Part shown: one piece after another, positions 22,711 to 35,370 of the stretch
Layout of the letters: the number at the start of each line of letters is the position of its first letter
Numbering within the stretch: position 1 is the stretch's first letter
From: Alisma plantago-aquatica
Lineage: Eukaryota > Streptophyta > Magnoliopsida > Alismatales > Alismataceae
Assembly (NCBI GenBank): GCA_963693085.1
Contig: OY856409.1
Span: 1,166,883,249-1,166,947,248, forward strand
Reading direction: 5' to 3'
Length of the DNA stretch: 64,000 bases
Notes under the pieces: generated by a model
Told to the model about the DNA's origin: nothing
What the model saw: the letters and a program-made list of their open reading frames with translations, nothing else
Database searches by the model: none
Translations under genes and position numbers: made by a program

Positions 22711-24060
22711 TTGTCAAAACCTTTTTGATTTGATTTGAATAAAATTTGACGATAGTTAATTAGGCCTTTAATTAATTACCGCTCCCACTATTTTGACTCA
22801 AATTGATAGACCTCACCATCAATTCGGAAGATTGCAGCGTAAAATCTTCTAGTGGGTCAAGATCCTAGAATCCTCTAAGCCATGGACCAGCTTTGGCTGT
22901 CACCCACAACTCAGATCTTCCGGGTAGGCAACTCTTGCCAATTGCATCATATGCAACTCTTGATGAATGAACATGCGCAACACCTTGCCATGAACATTCC
23001 GTGCCTCTGGGCTTAGACGCTCTAAGAATCACCAGTTAAGTCTAACCCAAAAGCCGACACGGTAAACATGCACCCTGCTTTGGCAGAACCTACATGTCGA
23101 CCCTTCACACTTCCACAAGATAGACGGCGCACCACGCTTTGGCGTAATCTACGCTTAGTCGATCAAGTTTGCCATGTGTGTCGCTAATGGAAGGCATATA
23201 AGACTTAATATTTAATGAGGGATTTGGTTTTATATACATATACATATCCAATGACCACAATATATAGTACGTATCATATACATGCTATATCCCACAGAAA
23301 ACATGCATAAACGATAAAAAGCAATGATTATGGCCATCCTATTTGTGATTCCTCGAGCCAAGAGGAATCACGGTCATCTAGGTCTACATCACATACAACC
23401 TGTACAAGATGAAATCTGTCCCTGCCTTTCTGGGTTTGATCAACTCATCTCCATGACTGATCGGCTCGCCATCAGGTAGGTTGTCCGGGTGCCACCAGCC
23501 GATCGACTGGCGCCTCCAGCCGATCGGTTCACCGGTCATCGTGCATCTCCTCATATTGCCACCCGCTCATCTCATTCCTCGAACCGGCCGTCTGGATCAC
23601 CAACCGATCGGTTCACTCCTTGAACCGATCGTCTTCAGGTTGTCCGCCGTTCTTTGACATAACAGGAAATAAAATCTATCCTATTTTATAATTGAATTGT
23701 GAAACCCCGAGTTACATTCAGGGGGAGCAGAGGTAGGAAAAGAATTCTCGAATTATTTCGAGTTACATCAGGATTATGAGAAAGGGAATCGGTGCGCAGA
23801 CCGAGATGCAAGCAACCACACAAACAACCATACACATATATAGGGGTTTATAGGCCATAATCATGCTACACATCCACCACAAAACTCGTTTAAGGGCGAC
23901 GCGTATCGAGTGCATTAATATTACATATCATATATGTATATTAGGGATTTGTGGATTGGACATGTATAAAGCCGATATTATTCGCATCGCATACAATAAA
24001 TAAAGGTGACAAACCAAAAATTGATCATATCGATAATCCTAAAATATAGAGTGGTTGACC
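22711..24060 (-). other. AngA untranslated leader
   Basis: Between primer binding site and gag start. It resembles the leaders at 40740-42186 (AngB) and 30971-32271 (AngC) in order: a stretch around ACCGCTCCCACTATTTT, a GTGGGTCAAGATC segment, a TAGACGG...CACTTGGTCGATCAAG segment, then more GAACCGATCGGTTC-type palindromes (23500-23640). No convincing coding frame. It probably holds packaging and dimerisation signals, which I cannot locate exactly. Confidence 0.7.
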
Positions 24061-24074
24061 TGGCTATGATACCA
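24061..24074 (-). other. AngA primer binding site (tRNA-iMet)
   Basis: The minus strand reads TGGTATCATAGCCA, one base from the 5' LTR edge. It differs from the initiator tRNA-Met complement TGGTATCAGAGCCA at one position. Confidence 0.9.
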
Positions 24075-24629
24075 CTGTTGGGTTATGGAGGAGGTAGAGA
24101 AGCATCGGAAATAAAAAAAAAATTTCCCAAACCCGGAACAAAAGGAATCGCGTCAACATCTATATAATAGGAAAGATGGTTTGTGAATCATACCTTGTCC
24201 CGAGGCTTGCTCGACGACAGTACCACGCGCCTTGCGCGGTCTTCACCTCCGGTCTTGGACGGTGTCTGTGCAGCTCCTGGTCGCACCGGGATTGAAGACT
24301 CCTCCTCCTACCGGACTTTCGGATGACAGTTGTCCTCCTGAGCGGCAGTGACCTCCCGCCTCTGAAGTAGTCCACACGGACCACTCGGAACTCCACTCTC
24401 CTTGTCCCACAAGGAAGTGGAAGGAGTCGCACCCTCCTGTTGACGTACTAGTCGCCAACACACTCTCCTGCTGTCAATTGCAACTGCAATTGTCCTTCCC
24501 TTGCTGCACCTCCCTTTGCGGGAAGCACTTGCTTGGGCTCTCTCTCGGTTACCAAAACCAGAGAGAACGACAACTTTGCAGAGCAATCAACTTGCACTGA
24601 GTTGTACTCTGAGAAGCCCTCAATACCCC

Positions 24630-24637
24630 TATATATA
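24630..24637 (-). promoter_or_regulatory. TATA box of AngA 5' LTR
   Basis: TATATATA in the same context as 17619-17626. It would drive leftward transcription through U5, the leader and pol. Confidence 0.62.
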
Positions 24638-24737
24638 GGCGGGTCATAGGACAGGGTTCTCTGTGCCCGGCAATACGGGACTAAAGCAGGAGTAGAAGGG
24701 TTCGGGATTTTCCACAAAAAGCAACCATCTCGCAACC

Positions 24738-24877
24738 TGAACCGATCGGTTCACAAGTGAACCGGTCGGTTGGGGACCTGAACCGATCGGTTCACCACTG
24801 AACCGATCGGTTCACCACTGAACCGATCGTTTGGGACCCTTGAACCGATCGGTTCACTCATGAACCGGTCGGTTGGG
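24738..24877. repeat. Palindrome cluster 1, AngA 5' LTR
   Basis: Same as 17729-17848 but 140 rather than 120 bases: one unit (GAACCGATCGGTTCACCACT) is present twice in a row. Confidence 0.9.
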
Positions 24878-25023
24878 GTTCCAGGTTGGTTCCCGATTGA
24901 CTTTCCTTGTTTCTTTCCCAATTGGTATCGAATACCAATATTATTCCCAATCGAATTGGGCAATTTGAAATGAAAGAAAAATTATCACCAATCCTACTTT
25001 CCCAAGTTGCTCGATTGCACCAG

Positions 25024-25149
25024 TTGAACCGATCGGTTCAACACTTGAACCGGTCATTTCACTCTGTGCATGAGCCGATCGGTTCAACAATTGAGCCGAC
25101 CGGTTCAGCAACCTCAGCCGACCGGTTCATCACATGAACTGATCGGTTG
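25024..25149. repeat. Palindrome cluster 2, AngA 5' LTR
   Basis: Counterpart of 17993-18119 with a few substitutions. Confidence 0.88.
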
Positions 25150-26342
25150 GGAATGCAGATTGTGCAGAATCAGTCAAATGCGATTTCAATCAATCCGATA
25201 CTCCAATCAATGCGTCCAACACCTTGAACACTATGATATTGAGCTATCGATTAATTGAGTGTTTAATTGAACTACTAAACTCCTTTAGTAATCAATCTAA
25301 ACGTTGCTTGTGGACAAAACTCCTCTTCCAGGTTAAATCCTATGTGTGTGACCCTGCAGGTCCATTTCACGTTGGCAGTGAAAGTCCATAACACTTATGA
25401 CTTCACAAGCAAAGAGCGGTGCCTAGTCACACATCATTGCTACCCAAGTGAAAGTAGAAAGTTGGAGAACAACTTTCATCCTACAATCCGTGAATGGTGT
25501 TACAGTGAATGTATAATTCCTTTGTCACTGATATCCAGAATGAACTCGAGGCATGGAACAGTCATCCTGTCAATGTTCATTCATATCCTTGATCTCAGAG
25601 TAGACCGAGTGAGATGTGTATGACATCAATATCACATATTGATTCACACGTGCATGCGCATGCCTTTCTCAATCCTACTCATCAAGTGGCCAAGGATATC
25701 AAACTCCCTTAGGAGGGACAAATCCCATATCTATCACTCACCCCTCAAAAGCCCCATGTGTCAAAGCCACCCAATCATCACCTTTATAACAACCCATGTT
25801 TCAGGATTGCGTTTGATGATGTCAAAGTGTACCCAACGACATGTGTTGAGTGCAGTGATTTCAGGTCTAAGAATCACACTCACCACCATCACTGTGAGAG
25901 CTGACTGTGACTACCATGTCATGGTTCCATGTATCACTCTCACGGTGGGTCTGTCCGATACCTTGTTCTCTAACAAGTACCTATGTGCTTGGTTTGATAT
26001 CACTATATCATGACTAATGAGATTCTATCATCAACCAACACACAATCTAGTCTTCAGTGTTATTGATGTCTATGGCTATTTCCACAATAACAACCGACTA
26101 GGGACTAAACAAGAATGTATACTCTTAACATCCATATGATCTCATCGTTTAGGTCATGAACCTAAAAGCATATGTCATTGAGTAAGACAATCTTTAGACA
26201 TCTATCATGTTACACCATCATCTCAGAAATAGTTTAAACATATAGATTGGAAATTGCCTTTATTATTATTCAAATCATTTACAAAGTATCCCATTACAAT
26301 CATCATATGACTTGCTCTATGGGCATACATACCAACAACAAC

Positions 26343-29138
26343 ACCATTGTTAAGGCAAAACATAAATCCAGATTGGGATGTATAGTCATATTTTTAAGTT
26401 TGGAAGCTTGCATCGATGTCACCTCTAACCACCAACTCTTCCTCATCAGTGTAGACGTGGAACTGATCCTTAGTCCTTCTCAAGTACTTAAGGATATTCT
26501 TTATGACAGTCCAGTGACTTTCACTGAAATCTGAGAGAGACTTGCTAGTAATACTTAAAGCATATGAGACATTAGGGTGAGTACATAACATTGTGTACAT
26601 GATAGATCCAATTACAGATGCATATGGAATCTTACTCATGTGCTCTCATTCATTACAAGAACTAGGACATTGAGCTATAGGGATATTAATACAATGAGAT
26701 ATGGGCAAGTTTCCTCTCTTTGAGTTCTCCATGTTGAACCTTTTCTGCACTTTTTCAATGTATGTGCTTTGTCTTAGGCTAAGAAGCCTTCTAGGCACAT
26801 CTCTATAGATCTCGATTCATAAGATATACAATGCTTTGCCTAAGTCCTTTATAGAGAATATATTTTCTAGCCAGGTCTTTACTATTTGTAAAGTAGGAAT
26901 GTCATTCCCCATCAATAGTATGTCATCCACAAACAATATGAGGAATACAATCATGCTCCCACTTACCTTCTTGTAAATACATGGTTTGTCTTCATTTTGA
27001 CTGAATACAAACTCTTTGACTATTTTGTCAAATTGAAGATTCTAGCTCTGAGATGCTTGCTTCAATCCATAGAATGACCTTTATATCTTACGTACTTTAT
27101 TTACATCCTTTGGATTTTCAAAATCCTCAGGTTGTGTCATGTACACATCCCCAAGAAGATTCTCATTAAGGAAAGGGGTTTTAACATCCATATGCCAAAT
27201 CTCATAGTCATGATAAGATGCATTGTCAAGCATGATCCTATTGGACTTAACCATGGCAACTGGAGAAAAGGTTTCACCATAGTAAACATCTTGAACGTGT
27301 AACCCTTTGTAACCAATCAATTTTTGTAAGTTTGTACATTACCATCCATGTTAGTCTTCTTCTGGAAGACCACTTGCATGCTATGGGTTTTACCCCTTCA
27401 GGTGAATCCACCAAGTTCTATACCTTGTTGCTGTACATGGATTCCATCTCAAATCTCTTGGCCTCAAGCCATTTCTCATATTCTAGTCCCTCAACAACTT
27501 CTAGGTAGGTCGTTGGCTCATCATTAGTGACCAACTCATTGCCTTCTTGAGTCATAATATAACTAAATCTTATGGGTCAAAACATGTCCTACTAGATCTG
27601 TGAGGTTTCTATTTTATATAAGGAATTCGAGATTCCAAAATGGTTTGAGACTTTCTATGTTCCTCTTGTACCTCTACAAGTTCAATATTTTCTTGTTGGT
27701 CTCAAACTTCTTCAAGTTCTATTTTCATCCCACGGATTCCTTTAAAAATGAATTCCTTTTCTAGGAATATAACATCCCTGGAAATAAACACTTTGTTGTC
27801 AGATGGAGAATAAAAGTAGTATCCTTTAGTTTCCCTAGAAAATCCAAGAAAATACATTTATCCAATATGGGTTCAAGCTTTTCGAGAAATTGCTTTCTCA
27901 CATAAGCTTCACATCCCCAAATCATTATAAAAGACACATTGAGATGCTTCCCATACCATATCTCACATGGTGTCTTTTGAACCGATTTATATGGTACATG
28001 ATTCAGTGTAAAAGTTGTAGTTTCTAGAGCATAACCCCAAAAGGAAGTCGAAAGATTTGCAAAACTCATCATTGATTTCACCATATCTAGCAATGTGTGA
28101 TTCCTTCTTTCTTACACACGGTTATGCAGTGATGTTCTAGGCAGAGTCTATTGTGATGTGATACCATGCTCTCGTAGAAGGTCCTCAAACTCTCAGCTTA
28201 AGTATTTTGTACCTCGATTAGAACGAAATGCCTTGATACTTTTACCAAGTTGGTTATGTACTTCATTCATGAAATCCTTGAACTTTTCAAGGGTTTCTAA
28301 CTTATGTTTTATCAAGTTAACATGACCATACCTACTGAAGTAATTAGTAAAGGTAATGAAGTACTGATAACCATATTTAGCATTTGTTCTAAAAGGGCCA
28401 CACACATCAATATATATGAGTCTTAATAGATCACTTTCCCTCTCATTGTTACCAGTGAAGGGAGTCTTTCTCATCTTGCCCAATAAACAACACTCACATG
28501 TCTCTATTAATTCAAAATCAAATGAGTCTATATATCCATCTTTATGGAGTCTAGAAATGTGTTTCTCATTTATATTCCCTTGACAAAATGTCGAAGGTAT
28601 GTTTTGTTTGATTTATCCATTTTTAATTTTTTGATATTTATGTTATAAGATTTTTCTCTGGATATAGAAAATAATGACCATAGGATATTGGGGAACTTCC
28701 ATAAAAGATCTCATATTTTAAAATGGAACATTGACCACTCTTTATTTGAAATTCATATCCATTATTGTCCATACATGATACATAAATAATGTTTCTATTA
28801 ATGACAGATACAAAATAGAAACTCTCTAACTCTATTACAAGCTTTGTGGGCAGAGATAAATGGTAGGTTCCAACTACAGTGGTATCAACCCTTGCTCTAT
28901 TTGTAACACACAGTTCGACCTTGCTCTTTCTTAAAGGCCTACTTCTTTTCAGATCTTGCACATTCAAACATGTATGAGATCCACATTTGGTATCGAATAC
29001 CCAAGATGAAGAAGTAGACATATTTATCTCAATAACATATATACCTAAAGTAGAGACATGTATCCCTTACTTCATCTTCCTAAATCCCTTTAAGTGCAAA
29101 GGATAGATTCCTTTTGCACTTACCCTCCTCCTCATCTA
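26343..29138 (-). pseudogene. AngC pol remnant: RNase H start, reverse transcriptase, integrase, protease
   Basis: Follows AngA pol along its length but with many stops and frameshifts. Recognisable parts, from right to left: protease 28638-29021 (VFDTKCGSHTC, so the active DTG has become DTK); integrase 28193-28483 and 27761-28093 (IDVCGPFRTN, then MLDMVKSMMSFANL); reverse transcriptase 27081-27320 (GETFSPVAMVKS, MDVKTPFLNEN) and a YVDD-region equivalent near 26890-26940; then 26394-26639 (IPYASVIGSIMYTMLCT). It is cut at 26343 by AngA and continues at 17065. Not functional. Confidence 0.88.
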
Positions 29139-29153
29139 GAGTGTGGAAGACTT

Positions 29154-29317
29154 TTTTTTTTGAGTTAGGAGAGACATTAGTCTCCCCCCCTCAAAGCCCG
29201 TGGCATAGGTCGGACGCCCGGGAGGGTCGAAAATTCAAAGCGGCTTCTGGGAATCGAACCTGAGTCCCTTCGTGAGGGGACGTCGTGCTTGACCACTTGG
29301 ACCACTCCTTGCTGGCT
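29154..29317 (-). mobile_element. tRNA-derived SINE
   Basis: 164 bases read on the minus strand. A-box-like GTGGTCCAAGTGGTCAAG (about 29290-29307) and B-box GGTTCGATTCC (29250-29260) give an internal pol III promoter. The 3' end is an A-run. It is flanked by a 15-bp duplication, GAGTGTGGAAGACTT (29139-29153) and GAGTGTAGAAGACTT (29318-29332), with one mismatch. It is inserted in AngC between gag and protease. It moved using LINE proteins and encodes nothing. Confidence 0.9.
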
Positions 29318-29332
29318 GAGTGTAGAAGACTT

Positions 29333-30970
29333 GGACTTTAGATTGGACTCATAATTCTTCTTACTCATGTATTTGTCCTTGGACTTTACTTCGTTGATCA
29401 TCATTACATGTTTGTCCTTCTTCATTCCTGCCTCATCATTTCTCAACATGCCAAATAATTCTGACATCGGTTTGGCCAAATTATTCAAGTAGTAATACTC
29501 GATAAACTGGCTATATGATTCTGAAAACAATCGTAGAATCATATATGTGGCCAACTCTTACCTCAAAAGAAATCTTAGTCTCTCTAGATGTTCCATATGC
29601 CCAATCATATTGAGCAAATTGGTCTCTACTAGATCTCCTTCTGTCACCTAAAACTCAAAGAGCGCCTTTGAGACAATTGTATGATTCTAGTTCATATTCT
29701 TAAGACGTGTTACCGTCTCCAGAATCCCCATGTCTTCATACTGATTATACAACTCGTAATTCATACAACATAGCATAAGTTGCTTAATGTCTAAGATTTT
29801 GTTGGCATGCTTCCAATAAGACTTCGATTAACCCGTTTTCCAAAGAAGTAAGTGGATTTCCAGGAAATTAACTTCTGAGTGATTGGTTTGGAACTTAATT
29901 TTTAAAAAAATTATACTTCCACGCTATTGCTTTTCCGTAATATGCGAGCTTGTAGTTCTACAATGGGTATTGTCATAACGATACGTGAGATAATAAAAAA
30001 AATCTAAGTATTGAAATTCACTTCGCCCTTACGGAAAATCAGAATTGAATTTATTAAAATGACATGAGCAAATATCGCGATCTTTAGCTAATTCGGTCAA
30101 TGTATTTATTTATCTATGGTTGTGACCAAACGATATAGAAAATAATATTAATATCTTATAATCTGATAATAAACTAATAAAAATCTTACATCAAATACCC
30201 TAGTGGTAACATAATTAATATGTAGTTATCAACTTTGCTCACATGACAAGTGTGGCACGTAAATGCAAAAGGAACTTTTGTCATGTTCTTTCATTAAAAA
30301 ATACACACCCAAATTCGACAAGGACGAGTTTTCCTCGTTTCTACCGCAATTTTTTCTTAATTCATTCCTTGCCTCTACGATCAGCTTCGCCGCATCAACA
30401 AGAGGAAACATCTACAGCAAATAAGATCGCCATAGAATAACATCAACTACTACCCGGCCATGATAGTGTGGATGATTGATTCGACGACAGCTAGGTTTAG
30501 AAACTTTATTTCGGCGGCGTGATACAGAGAGCAAGATTAGGGCAGACCAGAGCGAGATGCGGGACAGAGTCACCGCACGGAACTGGTTTTCCGTATGGTT
30601 TCTTACCAGGAAACCACAACTATTTATATCTTCCCAAGTCAAGGAAAAACTCTTGAACTCAAGTTCAGAACTTCCGTGATACCAATCAGGCAATACACGA
30701 TTAGGAAGTCCATTTCCCTTATTTTCCAAGCATTTTACATCAAATCAATGAGACATCCACTTCATCACTAGGCGCATCAGGAGCAAGTTCCCGTGGCACT
30801 GGTGGATCTAGGACATAAAGCTTATGCTCATTGTTGAGAACCCTTTCCAATATCCAAAACCATTCATGGAAGTTTGCTTCGTTAAGTTTGTCCTTCTTAA
30901 GGACTGCTCTCAAGGATGATTTGTTTGACATTTGTTTCGAGAAGAAAATTTTGGACAATATTTTAATCAA
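29333..30970 (-). pseudogene. AngC gag remnant, split by a solo LTR
   Basis: The N-terminal part (30765-30970) reads SLRAVLKKDKLN...FHEWF...LYVLDPPVP and matches the gag start of AngB (LYVLDTPIP). The middle part (about 29333-29787) matches AngB gag around FYSQFVMNY (here YSQFIEYYY), LSELFGMLR and KKDKHVMMI. Between them 29788-30759 is foreign. The CCHC knuckle is not recognisable, and the SINE lies just downstream. Not functional. Confidence 0.8.
29788..30759 (-). mobile_element. Probable solo LTR inside AngC gag
   Basis: Gag similarity to AngB stops near 29787 and resumes near 30765. The intervening 972 bases start TGTCTAAG and end ATCCA on the plus strand, so the minus strand reads TGGATGTC...TTAGACA. 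The flanks are CTTAA and CTTCA, a one-mismatch 5-bp duplication. It has a TATA-like GATATAAATAG (minus strand, near 30625) and a higher GC content than its host. No coding domain. The exact ends are a best guess. Confidence 0.5.
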
Positions 30971-32271
30971 ACATCTGATTAATTATCTCTCTAACTATTT
31001 TGTTCACATTGATAACCCTCAGATATCAATTTGGAAAATTGTGGCGTACAACCTTCTAGTGGGCCAAGTAACAATTGAGTTATTACCCGACCAACACCCT
31101 TGTCCATAACCAATTATTATGGTAGGAAAAATTTGTTGATTAAATCTCACACAATTCTTGGATAGATGGTATGAGAAACTCCTTGACTTAGTCCATTTGT
31201 ATGCTTTTAGGCACTTAATCTCATTAGGTCACCTAATTAAATCTGACCCAAAAGCCAACATGATAGTAATGCACCTTGCTTGCAAGACCCACATGACTAC
31301 TATCACACTTCCACAAGATAGACGGGGTCCCACACTTGATATGCCCATGCTTATTCGATCAAGCTTTTCCGTGTGTGTTTCTTATGGAAAGCATCTTAAA
31401 CTTATACTGGATTGAGGGATTTCTATTTATATAATTACATATACATATCCAATCACCACATACTTAGAATATGTATCATATACATACTATTTCCAAAAAT
31501 AAAAAGTACAAGTGTATAAATACGAGCAATGGCTATGTCCATACTAATGTAATTCTTTAGAGCCACAACTTATTGCTACCTCTTAAGGTCCACATCATAT
31601 GAAACAACCTATACTTTTAGAAATATATCTTGGAACCAGTTCCGTCGGTCGATTGATTCAACCCTTGAGTCAATCAGTTGGCCTTCTAGTCAGTCGATTG
31701 GACTCTTGGATTGCTTGACTGGCCTCCAGTTCAAGCGGCGTCTGGAGTCCTCTTGTCAAAATCGATTGGGACACCAGTCGATCGATCAACTCCTCTTATT
31801 GTCTGGCCTCCACGGTCCTCCAATCAATCGGTTCATCTTCTGAGTCGCTCGACTCATCTTTGCATAAACAAAAAATAAAACTATCATATTCTTATTCAAC
31901 TTTTAACATTGTAATAGTGAAATGTCGAGTTACATTTGAGGGAAGCATAGGAAGGAAAGCATTAAATTTACATATGAAGAGAGAGTGAGAGGCTAAGTAT
32001 GCAAACTGAGTTAAAAGGAAGGAATAAAACCATTCAACTATGTACAAATAATTTGGGACTATCGTCCATAACCACACTTACATCCACCATCACAACAAAA
32101 TTTTACAATGACACATATAAATTGTATGTGTATATGTGTGTGTAGGAGTTGTATGTGGTATTTCAAACAGATATGCACTTCAATTGTTTAAATATTCACA
32201 TCACATGTAATAAATAAATGAGAAAAAAATCAGACATATCGATTAAAATCTCAAAATATAGTAAATTGGCA
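30971..32271 (-). other. AngC untranslated leader
   Basis: Same order of segments as the AngA and AngB leaders, more decayed. Degenerate palindrome units (GATTGATTCAACC, TCGATCGATCAACT and others) occur at 31640-31850. Confidence 0.65.
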
Positions 32272-32285
32272 TGGTTCGCATACCA
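32272..32285 (-). other. AngC primer binding site, degenerate
   Basis: The minus strand reads TGGTATGCGAACCA beside the 5' LTR. It matches the initiator tRNA-Met complement at 10 of 14 positions. Confidence 0.6.
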
Positions 32286-32286
32286 T

Positions 32287-34155
32287 TGTAGGAAAATATG
32301 GCGATAAATATGGCAGAAGAAATTAAAAATTTCTTGTCACATTCCCGTTGAACAACAGATCGCATCAAAAACTACATATTGGGAAGGAAGGTTGAAGGCA
32401 TATACCTAGTCCATGAGCAAATCCAGTGACTATCCTTACAGTAATGTGCTTCTTTCTCAAGTAGCACCTAGATGGCTATTGTCGGCGGCCTCCTAGTGTA
32501 GTGCCACTAACGGTGGTTGACGATGTCCTCCTAGTGGGTGGTAAAGGCCTACATATGTCTATGTAGTCCAGGTGGACCACTGAGAACTCTTGTTGTTCTT
32601 TTAGAGTGGCTAGAAAAGAGTTGTCCCTTCGATGCCAATGTGCTAGTGTTACCCACTCTCCCTTGTTGATTCTCCCTCGATGTCTCTCCCTTTTATAGGT
32701 AAGACTTGCTTGAGTTCTCACGTTACCACAACTATAAAAAGATAACAATTTTCAGAGCTTATTATTGTGTCTTCTAAAAGATTCGACTATACCTCTATTT
32801 ATGAGAAGGTCAGGGTCAGGATTTCTAGATCAATTGGGAGTCGAAGAGACAGAATTTCATGAATTTTCTGAAACCTACAAATGATAAACTAGTTGGTTCA
32901 TCATTGAACATATTAATTCACATGTGAAGCGATTGATTCAACATATGAATCTATTGGTTCACCATGTTTCCTATTCACAATCATATTGTCTTTCAATAAT
33001 CTAATACACAACATGACGTTAGAATCAATCCTTGATCCAGTCTTACCTGTCAACCAACCTGTCATTTTAGAACCTAAATCGGTTAGTTCATACATCTGAA
33101 ATGATCATTTCACTAGCTGACCTGATCATTTCAGATTTGTGACATCCAATCTTGTTTAAATTGAATATTGAACACTATAGTAATCAAGTTTAAGCCATAT
33201 TCTAGAGTAAACTCCTATTCTAGGAAAATCCCATGCATGTGGCCCTATAGGTCCCAAGTTACGTTGGTAGTGAATGTCTATAACTATATTATGACATCAT
33301 AAGGAATGAGAGGTACCTGGCAACCCATCATTCCTACCCAAGTAAGTTCAACCTACAATTTGTGATTAGTGTTATAGTGATTGTATAGTCTGTATGTCTT
33401 TGATATCTAGATTGAACTCGAGGCATGAAATTTTCATCATCTTCAACATTTAATCCATATTCCTCAAACTAGAGAAGATTGTCTGAGATACATGTGAGTT
33501 CACATATCATACATATTGATTTACATGAGTATGGCTATACATTTCCTAGTTTCTCTTATCAAGTGGCCAAGATATAAAACTCTTGTAGGAGGGACAAATC
33601 CCATCTACATCACTCATACTATTTCCCCATGTGTCACAATGTACCTGAGCATCATCTTTATGGTAACCCTTATTCAAGCTCACATTGGATGATGTCAAAG
33701 TACATCAAACAACATGTGATGAGTGTAGTGATTTCAGGTCTAAGAACCATAATCACCACCATCACTATGATAAGGTGTTTCTACCCGATTCTCTAACAAG
33801 TACCTATATGTTTGGTTTGATATAACATAACATGACTAATGAGATTCTATCAGCAACCAACATACACTCTAGTCTTATTTGTTATTGTTATCTATTAGCT
33901 TCCACAATAATAACCAACTTGGGACATAACAAGAATATATGTACTCGTATCACTCATATGATCTCATTGTTCAAGTCCTCAAGCTAAAGACATATCATCG
34001 AGTAACATCACTTTTAAACATCTAACATGTTATATCATTATCTCATAATTTAAAAAACATATAGATGAATATTTCCTTTATTATTAATCAAACCAGTTAC
34101 AAGATTTTCTATTATAATAATCATATGATTGACTCTTTGGGCATATATACCAACA
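32287..34155 (-). repeat. AngC 5' LTR
   Basis: 1869 bp from TGTAGG to ATACCAACA, followed by the ACATA duplication. About 15-20 percent different from the left LTR by eye. Decayed palindrome units lie at 32885-33125. Confidence 0.9.
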
Positions 34156-34160
34156 ACATA

Positions 34161-34398
34161 TAGCTTGACTCCATCAATTTTTTCGCCATACATACTATGA
34201 TTTTGTCTAATTTGATCATTACTTAAATCTAAATTTTCATCTAATTTGTGCCATGGGGAACTCACCCTCACACCTCCTATATTTATATATATCTATGTAA
34301 TAGGGTCATGTTGTACATTGACTCAAGCTATCAGTTGACATCCTCCTCATATTTTTCTATAGGTTCATTTCCTCTGGCATCGTTTCTAACTTTTCACC
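34161..34398. other. Unassigned sequence between AngC and the Athila-like element
   Basis: Continues 4452 across the AngC insertion. AT-rich with a short TATATATAT tract. No recognised motif. Confidence 0.5.
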
Positions 34399-35370
34399 TA
34401 ATGCGTGTAAACTACATGTCTAAAATGCAAATGCACATATCACAATATAGGCATATGAGGCCCCAGTGTCAAGCTCAAGGAAATGTTATTCAGAAACTAC
34501 TATTAATTGTGACTTGATCAACTAGACCTAGTGAAAAAAATGATTGGTGATTTATTAACTAATTGCAAGAATTAAAACTAAATTAATGAAGTTGTGATAA
34601 CAAATGGAATGGATTCTTTAGGAGTATGGTTCTACCACAATTCACACTATAATTAACACCATTTATCAATATTTACTTCTCCTACTCTAGGACCAACAAA
34701 CATGTAGTAAGAACTATATGCTCTTGTAGCATAATTCACTACCTAATTTGATCTAAATCCCACTCTTGTAGTGATTTAACTATTATTTGGGTGCTTTAAC
34801 AAATTCTCTGGGCTATTACCTTCATGATCATAGCCCCTATCTTGAGGCGTGGTATAAACTATGTAATACTATGACTTTTCTAATCTTAAATTCCTCTCTT
34901 GAAGCAATTACATATCTAAGAAATTAGCTATGTTGATTAGCCATAGTCAATTCATTATGCCATCATAGTATTATGTCCAGAAATTAGGAAGAAATATATA
35001 TATATATATATGAATACATAATGTCAAAACAACATAATCAGGCTACTCCCTGGTCCTAAGGAACTAGGGAATTAGTCCTACATGATTTATGTTTTCATAC
35101 ACATAGATGGGAGAGGAGAAGATGAGGAAAACATTGAAGAATTAATGGAAAATCCTAGAGAAGATGATATGGATGACTCCCTCAGATAAATGTGATGATT
35201 TGGTATACTCTGGCTACAAATCTGTCCACAATAGGTACTCAAATTGTTCAAAGTGTGGCTTTCTCCTCTCTCTTTTCTCCTATCTCTTCGTCATCATGTA
35301 ATGAACTAGAATGTGATAATTAGGTCTGGTTGAACCCCTCCCTAGTCATAAGAGAGACTTACGGCATCAT
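34399..35370 (-). repeat. Athila-like 3' LTR, first part
   Basis: Tracks 49745-50715 (GCGTGTAAACTAC..., GGCCTATGAGGCC-like stretch, AATTGCAAGAATTAAAACTAAATTAATGA region). Broken at 35370 by AngB; the last five bases, ATCAT, are AngB's duplication. Confidence 0.85.

Larger units (their letters stand above)
17066..26337 (-). mobile_element. AngA: young full-length Angela/BARE-type Ty1/copia element
   Basis: 9272 bp with a perfect 5-bp duplication ACAAC (17061-17065 and 26338-26342). LTRs of 2240 bp (17066-19305) and 2262 bp (24076-26337) begin TGTTGG and end CCAACA. By eye they differ at about 40 positions (near 2 percent), plus a 20-bp unit indel. The primer binding site and polypurine tract are in place. 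The coding order on the minus strand is protease, integrase, reverse transcriptase, RNase H, which is copia. The protein follows barley BARE-1 closely in the reverse transcriptase, so it belongs to the Angela lineage. Most of gag is missing and two TAG codons break the frame. It interrupts AngC's RNase H. Confidence 0.96.
24076..26337 (-). repeat. AngA 5' LTR
   Basis: 2262 bp. The 22-bp excess over the other LTR is mostly one extra 20-bp palindrome unit within 24738-24877. The promoter for the element would be here, firing leftward from the TATA box at 24630-24637. Confidence 0.96.
4453..34155 (-). mobile_element. AngC: old Angela/BARE-type Ty1/copia element, multiply interrupted
   Basis: Flanked by a perfect 5-bp duplication ACATA (4448-4452 and 34156-34160). 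Its LTRs are 4453-5467 plus 15755-16654 on the left (3' LTR) and 32287-34155 on the right (5' LTR). The internal region is 16655-17065 plus 26343-32286 and reads gag, protease, integrase, reverse transcriptase, RNase H from right to left. Removing the 5468-15749 and 17066-26337 insertions with their duplications leaves about 10.1 kb, including a SINE and a probable solo LTR. LTR divergence is about 15-20 percent by eye, and all coding parts are broken. It is the oldest well-defined Angela-type copy here. Confidence 0.92.

Noticed and set aside
34380..34398. Degenerate Athila-type primer binding site beside the left LTR
   Set aside because: The inversion model makes this side the outer flank of the element, and the match to the site at 49722-49738 is weak.
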